In this document: positions 41,593 to 53,001 of the stretch, piece by piece
How the letters are laid out: each line of letters opens with the position of its first letter
How positions within the stretch are numbered: the stretch's first letter is position 1
NCBI GenBank assembly: GCA_023515795.1
Contig: JALGPX010000004.1
Location: 1 to 64,000, forward strand
From: Amoeboaphelidium occidentale
Taxonomy: Eukaryota > Aphelidiomycota > Aphelidea
Direction: 5' to 3'
Length of the DNA: 64,000 bases
The notes under the pieces: model-generated
The model's input: the letters and a program-made list of their open reading frames with translations, nothing else
Told to the model about the DNA's origin: nothing
Database searches by the model: none
Position numbers and translations under genes: made by a program

Positions 41593-41758
41593 TTTATGTT
41601 CATTCTGTTCACATGAGCTGAAACAGACAAAGTTTTGGGCGGTTAAAATCTGCAATTCAGATTGCTTAACTGTTTTGAACAGGGACATCAACGCTGCACG
41701 AAATATCAGACAGGTGATTATGCTTGCATATTTACTTGTACAGTCTCCACCAGCGTAG
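41573..41758 (+). pseudogene. Fanzor/TnpB-like nuclease C-terminal fragment
   Basis: A 61-codon open piece codes a zinc-finger pair, CSFC (41597-41608) and CNSDC, around KQTKFWAVKI, then LNRDINAARNIRQVI and a SPPA end before a stop. The order CxxC...CxxxC followed by NRDxNAARNI is the C-terminal signature of TnpB and its eukaryotic relatives, the Fanzor RNA-guided nucleases; the Asp of NRD is the third RuvC catalytic residue. The rest of the protein is absent between here and PFDN1, and a stop lies just upstream in frame. It is a relic of a mobile element, not a working nuclease. Confidence 0.65.
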
Positions 41759-41843
41759 CCGAGAAATCGTGCGATTCGTGTAAAGCTCTTCTAAGTAAGA
41801 TTTGGTTTTATTTGAACTAATCCTGTAGCGAAGTGCCAGTTAT

Positions 41844-44800
41844 TCACATGTTTAGTATTTCATCAAGTTCATCATCGCCCGTGCTGTGAACGATTTTTTG
41901 TTGATCATTTGGAGATAGTTGAGTAAAATTATTTGTACTTGCTGCGGTAGTAGAAGTGTCAACAAGTAAATCATCCAAGTCATCTACAGCAGGAGTAACT
42001 TTAACAGGTGCAGCAGGAACATTGACTGATGCTAATGGATGTCTGTTACTACCTCCCTGCTGCTGCTGCTGCTGTTGAAGATTATCAGTTGAGGCATATG
42101 ATATCTCGCTTACTAGATCTTCTACTTGTTCTGATTCGCCCTTGTTGCTTCCAGTGCCTGTAGTGTTTACTTCCATGCTAATTAGAGACATATTGTCTGA
42201 TATTCCATCAAATTCCTCACCAAAACCTTCTGCTGTAAGTCTAGAATTAGATTTAGAAGTAGCAGGGTTCGAGTGATGCTGGTGTTTAGGAGGAAGAGTG
42301 TATGGGATAGCATTGGTAGGATTATTAAGAGGAGACTTCATTGGGCTGGAAGTAGTAGAAGGAGGTTTAGCTGCTCCTGTTGGAGCAGGTGGTTTCTTTT
42401 CTTCTGGTTTTGCTGTCACTGGAGGAGAAATAACTTGTTCATTCTTTTGTAAAGGAGACACTGCTTCTGTTGCTGTTGGAGTTACTGAAACCTTCTGCTG
42501 CTGCTGTTTAATCGCTATTGCTTGCTGCATTAATTCTGTTACACTTGGTAATTCTTGTTCATTTGGGAATCTTGATTTTGCCATTTGTACTGGATCACTT
42601 TCTATACGTCTCTTCCATTCTGGTAGAGAAACACTTTGTTTTCCTCCTGCTCCGGCAGAAGACATGCCCATTTCTGCTAGTAAAGCATACTTGAAATCAG
42701 GGAATAGATTCTCATATTCACAAGGATCACTCAGAGCTTCAGCCCACTTCTTTTCTGTTTGTTTTGCACTCAATTCATCTTTCCATAATTGTACTACACG
42801 CGGACAATGGCTTGGAATGTATGTTCTTGCGAATAAAGCAGCTTCCTGAAGTCTTCCTGTTCTAATTAATAGTTCAAGACATTGTTCAGGTTGATTAGAT
42901 AAGAAATAGCATAGAAAAGTTAAATTTGTCTTTCCTGCTGCTTCCGAATCTTTTGCCAACTGTAGTACCTCCTTGCACTGACCGGTTGCATGGTAAAGCA
43001 TCAACAAACTATCGAAATCTTTTGCCTTCTTCAAACATTCTAATCCCATTTCCAATCTCCATTCTTGCAAAGCGAAATCACCAACTTGTTTCCATTTCAT
43101 TTCCTGATCCAACTTCTGGGCAATCTCATAAGCAATTTCAATTTTGCGTAACTGCAGAGCCAAGTCGAAACGATGCTCAATATCAGTTGTAACTTCCATT
43201 GCCATTTCACGCAATGCACCATTCTCAATTTGTTCCAAGAATCTGGCAGCTTTGTTTCTTTGTTCATTACTCAAAGATGGCAATACACGCTGGCATGTCT
43301 GGAAATCTTTGCGCATAACAGCTGTTTGATATTCCAATACTTGCAAGGACAAATTGTATGCAAACACATTGAAGTCTTTATCAGCCACCAATACTTTACT
43401 TTCTTTTGGCATGTATCCCAACAAATACTTTGAAGTATCAAAATGAGAAATGGTATTGACTTGACTGCCAATGAGGTAATTCAAACGGTTTGTTGCAGTA
43501 ACATAAATAAAACAATCACCGATCCAGCATCCACTCTTTACATTATCGCTAATTTCAAGCTTCACATCAAAGCCGCTCTCAACTCCGGCTTCCTTGTTTG
43601 CTCTAGACTCATCCGCCAAAGCATTCTCAACTTCTTCCTTGTTGTACTTCAGAATATAGAATGTCTCTTCTGTGCAAATACAAACAAGATCAGAATTATC
43701 ACTCCAGTAAACATTCTTTGCATTAACATCAATTCTTCTGACCAAATAGCCGGTGTTCCAGTCGTAAAAACACAAAAAATTCTGACCTTTAAGTGCAAGC
43801 AATTCACCACCATCCAATCCGTCGCAAGTGAATGGAGGCTTTATAACATGACGCTCCTTGAAGTTCTTGAACGTAGTAATCTTTTGAGTTGATTCACGAA
43901 CAGCATACTCATTAGAATCTTTCTGCCAGACAAACTCTAACCCATTACCGAAACTCTTGTTACGCCAGCTGAGAGCAGTGTAAATGATGTATTCACCATC
44001 ACCACAAACAACAGCAAAACGACCATTAGGAGAATGTTTCAAAGATTGTGGGAATACCTCACAGTTGCCCAAATCTTTTGTAATCAAAGTAACTCTATCG
44101 CCGTCTGATAGTCCAACCAAATCTTGACTCTGAACATGAGCGGTTTGTATTTCATTGTGACGTGCCCAAATGAGTTTTCCTGTCTGATCCATAGAGATTG
44201 ACGGTTCTTCTTTACCCAGTCTCAATACGACAGTTCCTTCATCGTAACCAAGAGCAACAGCATTATTTCCTTTTCTGCAAGCGATACACCAAACACGATC
44301 AAACCCATAATTCAAAGAATTTTCCAAACGATAAGTGTTTGCATGCCATAACTTTACAGTACCATCTTCACTACCAGAAATGATAATGGGCAAATCTGGA
44401 TGAAAGCAAGTGAAACAAACATTCTGAGAGTGTCCTTCAAGGGTCTGAACACAAGTTTTGTTCTGATAATCCCAAACTTAAAATTAGCGCTATAAACGCA
44501 ACAATAAGTAACTTACTCTTTACCAACTTATCATCAGCCCCAGACACCAAATAAGGCTTCTCGCCACCATGATAATAATCAACCCAATTGACACCCTTCT
44601 CATGCCCTTCCAAAGTATAATTTGGAGTAGAAGAGCCAATGTTCCAAACCTTAATGGTCTTGTCTAGGGAAGCTGTAGCAAAAGTATTAGAGTCCTACAC
44701 CAAAGAAGAAAAGTGTAAAGCACACATAAACTTGAAGTAAATCAAACCTTGGGATTGAACACTACAGACATGATATAATGCGTATGCCCTTCAAACACCA

Positions 44801-45298
44801 TAATATTCTTCCAGCCCTTCTCCCAGTCCCACAGTTTAATCAAAGAATCATCAGCGCAGGACAAAATGTACGGCTGCGACGGGTGGCATGCGATGGATCG
44901 AATGTAATCAACATGCGCCTCAAAAGCATGAACCTTCTCGTGGGTGTTGTAATTGAATATGCGCAGGTAAAAGTCATCCGTACCAACGATAAACCAATTC
45001 TTTCTTGCAATGAACTTTCCTGTTCTCGCTGGCAACGAAGAAGCCTCAAATGTTTTCACAAGCGTCTGAGTTTCATAATTCCAAATGTGCACCTGACCAT
45101 TGTAAAGGGAAACCAAAAGCCAGGGCTCTGAAGGGTGGAAGTCTACACATTTGACTCTGTCTGATCTTGCAGTTAATGTTTTCTATGTTGGATTAGGGTT
45201 CAGCTCTTCTGTTAGGGTTCAAGCTTACTTTGATTTCCAGTTTAAGAACCTTCACAGGAACGAGTTAGGGTTTAAAGAATCTTTTAAAAGTTTACCAT
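41844..45298 (-). CDS. SEC27: COPI coat subunit beta-prime
   Basis: Coatomer subunit for Golgi-to-ER vesicles; its WD40 propeller binds dilysine signals. Exons: 45296-45298 (just the ATG), 45229-45249, 44748-45182, 44517-44694 and 41844-44476; introns 46, 46, 53 and 40 bases. The 1089 aa begin [19 protein letters not shown]. Blocks [52 protein letters not shown] and [14 protein letters not shown] match the family. After an alpha-solenoid part, the last 230 residues are a Pro/Ser/Gln-rich tail ending [10 protein letters not shown], which makes it about 180 aa longer than human COPB2. The first two introns contain AACCCTAA motifs. Confidence 0.93.
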
Positions 45299-45848
45299 TT
45301 TGTTTTATTTTTCTGCTCAGGTCGTTACTTTAAAAAGTTGCAGCAGCGAACTCAGTCGTTGTTTGAAATGCAAAATCCCCAAAGCGAGCCGATCAAGCTG
45401 CTTATGCGCTGTTTCATCTTTAAATCTCTAAGAAAGAAGTTTATTTGCTATTCATAAATCTTTTCATAGTATCAGCATGGGAGACAGAGTATTACGGTAT
45501 TGCTCTTCCATGTATGCGATCAGGTACACGAGGTTTTCGGCTTCTGCAGGTAGACGTGACAAGCTAATGCGGTCAGCAGTTGTTGTTGGGACCCTCAATT
45601 AGGACCTTTAATGTATTCGTGTCTTATGGATCTATGATTGTTTCCTGCTTTTAAGTTCTGTGAAACCGCGACTCTGATATTCACATGTCACACTTTCAGG
45701 TGATATTGATTAAACTAGTTTATCATTTGGATCGTTTAAGCAGAGCTGTGGCTACACATTCCCAGCTGATAATTCCCTCCGGTTGATCGCGTGTATTTTG
45801 GCCGAAACATTGTCTGCGCCACACCTGTGCGCTTTCTTCACGCTTATC
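45299..45848. other. intergenic with possible small exons
   Basis: No confident gene. On the minus strand a frame ending at 45464 reads TADRISLSRLPAEAENLVYL and a short rest, which looks protein-like but has no start codon nearby. On the plus strand a 41-codon frame runs 45477-45602. Neither is recognised. Confidence 0.3.
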
Positions 45849-46887
45849 ATGTCTATCGAGCAAGAACCGCAAGTGCAACAGAAGAAAGCCACAGGGAACG
45901 CAGCTTCTTCGCAAGAGGCCCTCGATTTGCTGGTCCAGACCCGTTCCGGAAAGAAGGTATGCAATTTGACTTTGCCAGCGGACGCAACTGTTGATGATTT
46001 GAGCAGCTTATTCTACACTGAAATGTTTCCAAAGTATCATCCATCCCGTCAGTGGTTCACATATTCCTCTGCCCAGAACACGAAGCCTGTTCATTTGGAA
46101 TCTGGTAAATCGCTGAGCTTTTATGGGATCAGCCCAGCCGAGCGTGCCACTATTGTTTTCAAGGATTTGGGGCCACAAATCAGTTGGAAAGTTGTGTTCC
46201 TTGTTGAGTACTTTGGACCTCTGTTCATTCATCCGTTGGTTTACTTCTTGAGGTTTGGCACTGGTGCTGGCGAGGTTTCTGCGTCTGCTGTTCAGTTGAT
46301 GATTCTGGGCATGATGGTGTTTCACTTTGCCAAGAGGGAATATGAGACGCTTTTCATTCACAGGTTCTCCCATGGGACTATGCCAATTATGAACATCTTC
46401 AAGAATTCCTTTCATTATTGGATTCTGAGTGGTTTATGGTTCGCGCTGGAGGCTTATACTCCTTCTTTTGCTAAAGCTACTGCAGGTAATTTTACTCCTT
46501 TTCTCTTGTTTCGCTCTAAACTTTACAGGACCATTGACTGGTTTCCATTATGCTGCTCTTGCCGTGTTTGTTTGGGCTGAATTGTCAAACTTATCGACAC
46601 ACGTTACTTTGAGGAATTTAAGACCTGCGGGAACAAAAGTCAGAAAGATTCCTTATGGTTACGGGTTTGATGCTCCTTTCAATTTATCATCTCCGAATTA
46701 CTTCTTTGAGACTATTGCTTGGTTGGCTGTATTTGCTGTAGCTAGGACACCTGGTTGCTTTGTTTTCTTGTTGGCTGCTGTTTATCAAATGTATGTTTGG
46801 GCATTGAAGAAACACAGAAACTACAAGAAAGAGTTTGGTGCTGAGTATCCAAAGGGAAGAAAAGCTATGTTTCCTTTTATGGCTTAA
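45849..46887 (+). CDS. TSC13: very-long-chain enoyl-CoA reductase
   Basis: Last step of the ER fatty-acid elongation cycle, reducing trans-2-enoyl-CoA with NADPH. Exons 45849-46485 and 46529-46887 (43-base intron) give 331 aa. There is a ubiquitin-like N-terminal part (about 30-110), then six or so membrane helices with VFHFAKREYETLFIHRFSHGTMP (catalytic-type Tyr region), FKNSFHYWILSG, and the steroid-reductase end IPYGYGFDAPFNLSSPNYFFE and YKKEFGAEYPKGRKAMFPF. The start MSIEQEPQ is preferred over an upstream in-frame Met at 45783 that lacks family sequence. Confidence 0.92.
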
Positions 46888-46918
46888 ACGGATAAATGAA
46901 TGAAAGAATATTTCTTTG

Positions 46919-49900
46919 TTATATTTTTTTAATAGTGCATATCAAGTCAGAGGCATTCAAGGAATCATTTTCTTTAACGAAAAGGTCACCTATTACTCCG
47001 TTTACAGGACTTGACACAACAGTTTCCATCTTCATGGCAGACAACACACAAATAGGATCACCAAGATTCACCTTTGAGCCTTCTTTGACTCGAATTTCAA
47101 CAACAACACCAGACATTGGAGATCCTAAATCACCAGGCTTTCCAGGATCTGCTTTAGGCCTGGCAACATGTTCAACAGAAGCAGAACGATCTGTTACTGC
47201 AATCACACGAGACTCTCCGTTCAGTAAAAAGAAAACATCCCTTGTTCCATTCACTGGATTCGTAGCACCAAGAGCAACAAGTTTGATTATCAATGTCTTG
47301 CCTGGCTCAATGTGAACCATTATTTCTTCTCCTTGGTTCAATGGTGATAAGAAATAGCGAGTTGGAAGAATCGATAAGTCGCCATACTTTGAAACAGTAT
47401 TCATGTAATCAGTAAACACTTGAGGATAGATGGCGGCTGATATGACATCTTCCTCCTTTAAACATTCTTTACCGTACTTGGTGACAAGAGATTCCTTTAA
47501 CTCATTCAAATCTAGAGGTTTCATCGATTTTCCTGGTCTTCCCTCAATTTTCGGCAAGCTCTTTACAATTTTGCTTCTCAAAGGCTCAGGGAAACCATAT
47601 GGTGGAATTCCAAGATATCCTTGGAAGAACTCAATGACGCTCTTTGGGAAACTTAATGTTTCAGCTTTTGCCAACACTTCTTCACTGCTCAATTTGTTTG
47701 CAACCAAGAACTGTGCAAAATCTCCAACCACCTTTGAAGACGGTGTTACTTTGATGATATCGCCACAGAGTTGATTTGCAAGTCGATAAGCCTTCTTAAT
47801 TTCAATCCATTGCTCTCCTAGGCCAAGAGATGATGCTTGAAATAACAAGTTAGTGTACTGACCTCCAGGCATTTCATGTTCATAAACTTCAGAAGATGGA
47901 GAATTAACTTGAGGGTCAAAGCATTGATAAAGTAATCTAACTTGCTCCCAATAGCCATTCAATATTTGCATTTCATTAATTGAAATGCCAGTATCCAAAT
48001 TTGTTCCTTGAGTTGCTGCTAAAAATGCTCCCATGCAAGGCTGACTTGTGACTCCTGACATGCTGTCAATAGCAAGATCAACAATATCAGCACCTGACTC
48101 TGCTGCTTGCAACATTGCAGAGACACCATTACCAGCAGTGTCATGAGTGTGAATATGAATAGGTAAATTCGGAAACTTTTCTCTGATTGCCGAGACAAGA
48201 AGTTTTGCAGCTCTTGGTTTCAACAAACCAGCCATGTCTTTTATACCAAGAATGTGGATTCCATAATCAACCAGTTGTTGTGTTAAATCCAAGAAATACT
48301 TCAAGTCATAACGAGTTCTTGTCTTGTCACAAACATCACCAGTGTAGCAGATTGTTCCTTCTACGACACCTCCTGCAGCTTTGACGGCATCAATGCCAAT
48401 TTTCAGATTCTCCATATAATTCAGAGAGTCAAAAATACGGAAAACGTCTACTCCGCATTCTTTCGCGTGTTTACAAAACTCGTATATAACATTATCAGGA
48501 TACGAAGTATAACCAACAGCATTAGCTCCACGAATGAGCATTTGGAACGGAATATTCGGACATAGTTTTCTTAATGCTTTCAATCTATCCCACGGACACT
48601 CATGTAAAAATCTCAAGCAAACATCAAATGTTGCACCTCCCCACATTTCAATGGCAAAAGCATTTGACATGATGTGAGACGTCAAAGGAGCGACTCTTGC
48701 CATATCAACAGTTCTGACTCTTGTTGCTAACAAGCTTTGATGGGCATCTCTCCAGGTAGTATCCATGATCAATAAACCTTTATGATTGCGAACAGCTTTG
48801 GCGAATTCTTCTGGTCCTTTCTGCAATAGAATTTGTCTCCAGCCTCCTTGACTTGGTTCTTTAGGAGTCAAATGTGCATCAGATGGAAGACTTGGTGGTA
48901 ATGGTAGAACAAACGATGGTTCCTTATCTCTCAAACCTGGTTCTCCTTGTTGACCTTTGATTGATGAACCATTAACAGCCATGTCTGCCAAATAACATAA
49001 TAACTTCTGAGCTCTGTTCTTAGAATAAGCCATAGAAAATAATTGAGGAGTATCATCAATGAAAGTTGTCCAAACATCACCAGCAATGAAAGTCTCATGG
49101 TTAATCAAGTTCTTAAGAAAAGGAATATTTGTTTTGACTCCTCTTATTCTAAACTCAGCTAGAGCTCTCAACACCTTTCTTCTTGCAATTTCATATGTGT
49201 TTCCAGTGCAAGTAACTTTAACTAGCAGAGAGTCGTAATGCGGAGTAATTGATGCACCAGCGTATCCTGCTCCTCCGTCCAGACGAACACCTTGACCACC
49301 AGCGGAGCGATAAACATCAATCTTGCCGGTATCTGGCGAGAATCCATTTGTTGGATCTTCAGTGGTTATTCTGCACTGAATTGCATGACCTCTAACTGTT
49401 ACACTTTCCTGCAATAATCCCAAATCAACCAAAGTAGCACCACCAGCAATCTTGATCTGAGCAGCTACAATATCAAGTCCTGTAATTTCTTCTGTGATGG
49501 TATGTTCAACTTGAATTCTTGGATTTATCTCAATGAAATAATGGCGATTTTGTGCATCAACCAAAAACTCTGCCGTGCCAGCATTCTGGTACTTGACATA
49601 CTTGGCCAATTTCAAAGCATCATCCAAAATCTTCTTTCTTGTTTCAAATGGAAGATTAGTGGCTGGAGCAACTTCAACTACTTTCTGATGTCTTCTTTGT
49701 ACAGAACAGTCTCTCTCAAACAAATGAATGATATTTCCCTCCTTATCACCCAACAATTGAACTTCAATGTGTTTTGGTCTTTCTAAAAAGCGTTCCACAA
49801 ACACTGTTCCATCACCAAAAGACTGCAGCGCTTCAGATTTAGCTCTGTTAAAACTTGTTTCAAGCTCGTCCATGCTTCGAACAACACGCATACCTCTTCC

Positions 49901-50663
49901 ACCACCACCCATAGCAGCCTTAAACGTTAATAAAACGCCTCTTTGACAACTCACTTTGATAATAATGGGAAACCCAAACTCCTTCACAAAAGACTTTGCA
50001 TCTTCAATACTTGAAACAGAATCAGATCCCGGAACAACAGGAACACCAGCGGCTAATGCGATCTTTCTTGCTTTCGTTTTATCACCCATCTTCTCAATAA
50101 CTTCAGCCGGTGGCCCAACAAAAACCATTCCGGCAGCAGCAACTTTACCAGCAAACTCGGCATTCTCTGACAGGAAGCCGTACCCTAACAAACACAAACA
50201 CACTCGTTAATACAATCAAACATTAAAGACACCCACCAGGATGAATAACATCGACCCCTCTTTCCTTTGCGATCTTTAAAATCTGGTCCATTGCCAAATA
50301 TGCCCCAACCGGCGAATACGTTCCTTGTGGCGCAATCTAAAGCATCACCATCAGCTGTTGTTCCAACTTTCCAAAAGCTTACCAGCCACGCTTCATCTGC
50401 CTTGTAACGGTGCATGGAGTAGCGATCTTCGTAACTGTAAATCGCTATTGTCCTTAAGCCCAACTCGTGGGCTGATCTCGCAACTCTTATGCTGATTTCC
50501 TAAACTGTTTAAAAGGAACCTTCGGAATGAGAAAACGTACGCCCCTGTTCGCCATCAGCAGCGTTTTAAAAGAGCCCACCTGAAGTGGTGGTGACGTTGG
50601 GCCTGAGATTTGGTCATGTGAATTTGAGTAGACAAGCCCTGCGACGTTTGACTGAGTCGGCAT
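46919..50663 (-). CDS. PYC: pyruvate carboxylase
   Basis: Biotin enzyme that turns pyruvate into oxaloacetate. Five exons, 50541-50663, 50383-50499, 50237-50336, 49955-50184 and 46919-49918; introns 41, 46, 52 and 36 bases; 1189 aa, the normal length. The 36-base intron is in frame and open, but removing it restores [17 protein letters not shown]. Domains: biotin carboxylase ([23 protein letters not shown], the ATP-grasp glycine loop), carboxyltransferase ([29 protein letters not shown]), and a biotin carrier with AMKM (Lys1153) near the end. The N-terminus ([15 protein letters not shown]) lacks a presequence, so it is probably cytosolic as in other fungi. Confidence 0.95.
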
Positions 50664-50783
50664 CGTTTCAACAAAAGGGTAAAAGCATTTGGCACTTACA
50701 GGATAAGACGAATGATATTAATGCGCCTTTGCATTTAAAGCCTTTTTAAGACCGGCCTAGACCATCTTCTTTGAATTTTCAGT

Positions 50784-51809
50784 ATGAGCCAGTATATCAA
50801 TAAACTTCTGAGCTTCAGGCCAACGCGGTTCCAAGTTATTCTATTCACTACCATCGGAACACCTCTTAGCTTTTACACGTACGATAGACGCAGAGTCAGG
50901 GAAATTAAGGATGCGAACATCCAAAAGGTTCAGCATTTAAGCGCACAGCCAATGGAAATCCATCAAAAGCCTCGATCTATCGTGTTGTTTATATCCGCAA
51001 ATACGGAAACTGAAGGTCAAAGGACAAGGGACGCATTCGATAAACACGTTAAATACATTTGGGATGCTGCTGCTTTGGACTATGAAGTGGTTGAGTGTTG
51101 GCAATGGTACGATGATGGTGTAAAGAAAGTCAAGGAAAAGTATCACGAGAGAATGAAAGAACTATTGAAATGGAAGGAAGCAGGGTCAGATGTGTGGCAG
51201 TATCAGCTGAATGAAATTAAAGAGCGTCTAAAGAGCGAGGGCGGTGATGGTTTTATTGCTTTGGGGCGTGGATCATTCAAAGCTGTTGCTGTGGGTATGC
51301 GTGACATTATCAATGAGATACAGAATGATTTATCATTACAAGAGAGGGCTCCTTCTCAAGCGAATAATTCAAATGGTTGGTTTGGCGCCATGTGGCCCTC
51401 GTCAACAAACAACAATGGCGATTCTGAAACTAACAACGCAGAATCTCTAACTGCACCAGATGAAAGCGATTTGGTCTTAGTCGATCCAGAAGTCCCTCTT
51501 CCTCCTGTTGGTTATATTCCTTTTACTGTCCCTTATTGGTTCAATCGCGTGTTGGCATTCTTCAATAATCGATGGTATGCTGAAACAATTGGCGATGCAG
51601 CAGTGAGAATAGCACTTGGACACCATGTCCCAATGAGCAGAATATTCCCAGGAACACTTGATTTTGTTATTGAAGAGAAGGAACTAAAGAAGGAAGATTC
51701 AAAAGCTGATGCAGATGATAAAGAAGCAGAACCAGAGATACCTCAAGATATTGGAAGAGTTGATGAATTGTACGTTGAGAAACTTGAAATGTACTGCGAA
51801 GAGAATTAA
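50784..51809 (+). CDS. TIM54: mitochondrial import protein Tim54
   Basis: Inner-membrane component of the TIM22 carrier translocase; fungi-specific. The 341 aa have a short membrane helix near residues 18-33 (VILFTTIGTPLSFYTY), then the large intermembrane-space domain. SIVLFISANTETEGQRTRDAF, YEVVECWQWYDDG, GFIALGRGSFKAV and VGYIPFTVPYWFNRVLAFFN fit Tim54. An acidic/Ser-rich insert lies near 190-230. Single exon. It starts 120 bases from the divergent PYC gene. Confidence 0.87.
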   Translation: MSQYINKLLSFRPTRFQVILFTTIGTPLSFYTYDRRRVREIKDANIQKVQHLSAQPMEIHQKPRSIVLFISANTETEGQRTRDAFDKHVKYIWDAAALDYEVVECWQWYDDGVKKVKEKYHERMKELLKWKEAGSDVWQYQLNEIKERLKSEGGDGFIALGRGSFKAVAVGMRDIINEIQNDLSLQERAPSQANNSNGWFGAMWPSSTNNNGDSETNNAESLTAPDESDLVLVDPEVPLPPVGYIPFTVPYWFNRVLAFFNNRWYAETIGDAAVRIALGHHVPMSRIFPGTLDFVIEEKELKKEDSKADADDKEAEPEIPQDIGRVDELYVEKLEMYCEEN

Positions 51810-51824
51810 TCATAAAATGAACTT

Positions 51825-52616
51825 TTATTTAGCGACGCACAGTACTTCACCACCAAGCCCTTTCCTTAAAGCTTCTTGTGCTGTCATGTAACCGTCCTTT
51901 TCTGTTTTTATAATCGTGACACCACCCAAACCACCACTGCCCTTCCACAGACCAAACTTCTTTCCCTTTAAAACATTTTCAATGTCTTCTTTTGTAACAA
52001 AGACTTTTCGCGAAGGCTTTGAAACAAGAAACATGTCTGTGAGCGCGGGCTCCAATTGCCGATCATATCGTAAGTTTACCCACAAACGCTTTTTGGATGG
52101 CTCTGTGACTTCCATCAAATCTTGCACTTGCCATTTAGTAAAATCTTCTGGTGGTACTTTCACAGACGACGCCGGAGGGACAGCAACCAAATCTTTCAGC
52201 AGCGCATAATCAGAAAAACGATCATTCACGGAAACCTTGTTGTGATGCTGTTGCTCCAAGTTCTTTACCAATTGCTGGAATCGTTTATCGTTGTTGGCCA
52301 CAAAAGATTCCACAGGCGTATTCAACAGGGAATGGAAATGCAGCACTTTTGCCCTGACATCCTTAAGAACGTCTAATCGCAGCTTCTGGTGGCGCAATAG
52401 AAAATCGCTGTTATTAGTCTTCCTTTCAGAAATCAATTCAACAAAAGGCCCACGTTCATCTCCTGGCATAACATCATAGACAAACCCTTCTTTCCACAGA
52501 ATATTCAGAATGCCACGGTATGATGGGATATCAGGAGCAGAGACACGCGGTGTACGCGATAAGTAAGCGTGTTTAAGTTTTATGCACAAATGGTGAACTC
52601 TTTGTAGACGTCCCAT
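51825..52616 (-). CDS. MRPS8: mitochondrial small-subunit ribosomal protein uS8m
   Basis: The 263-aa protein has the two halves of bacterial S8 split by an insert of about 80 residues. The N-terminal half has VHHLCIKLKHAYLSRTPRVS and YRGILNILWKEGFVYDV. The C-terminal half has LWVNLRYDRQLEPALTDMFLVSKPSRKVFVTKEDI, then GGVTIIKTEKDGYMTAQEA, where S8 proteins bind 16S rRNA. Bacterial S8 is about 130 aa; fungal mitochondrial S8 is usually longer. No intron. Confidence 0.83.
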   Translation of the reverse strand: MGRLQRVHHLCIKLKHAYLSRTPRVSAPDIPSYRGILNILWKEGFVYDVMPGDERGPFVELISERKTNNSDFLLRHQKLRLDVLKDVRAKVLHFHSLLNTPVESFVANNDKRFQQLVKNLEQQHHNKVSVNDRFSDYALLKDLVAVPPASSVKVPPEDFTKWQVQDLMEVTEPSKKRLWVNLRYDRQLEPALTDMFLVSKPSRKVFVTKEDIENVLKGKKFGLWKGSGGLGGVTIIKTEKDGYMTAQEALRKGLGGEVLCVAK

Positions 52617-53001
52617 TCTGATTGGTTAAAAAACGAAGAGGGTTGTTGAAGGTATCAGGGACACTCTTAAGGATTTTGTATGTCCCTTTCGGAGTTCCGG
52701 CTATGCTGTACTTGATGTGCATTTATAAGCTAAGTGCTTGATCATGCGGCTTTACGGCATCTATGCAGATGGTCTGATCAAAGCCTGGACAGATAGCTTT
52801 TTCGACGATTGCAGCAAAGCTATCACGACTTTTTCTTAATAAATGACACTAAATAGATCAAGAATGAGACCCTTAAGCAATATCAATACCCCTCAAGACT
52901 GAATTTACAACTTCACAGGATCCTGTTTGGGTTTTATGGATCAGAGGGTCGAACCGAAACTCGCGCTGATCGGCAACAAAATTTTTCATTCAATTATCGA
53001 A
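52617..53001. other. intergenic, shared upstream region
   Basis: Between divergent uS8m and uL5. No gene seen. The short inverted elements near 52750-52810 are too weak to call. Confidence 0.4.

Noticed and set aside
11500-45275. TTAGGG-like runs taken as chromosome ends or true interstitial telomeres
   Set aside because: They are only two or three units long and lie inside genes or introns; reported instead as short motifs.
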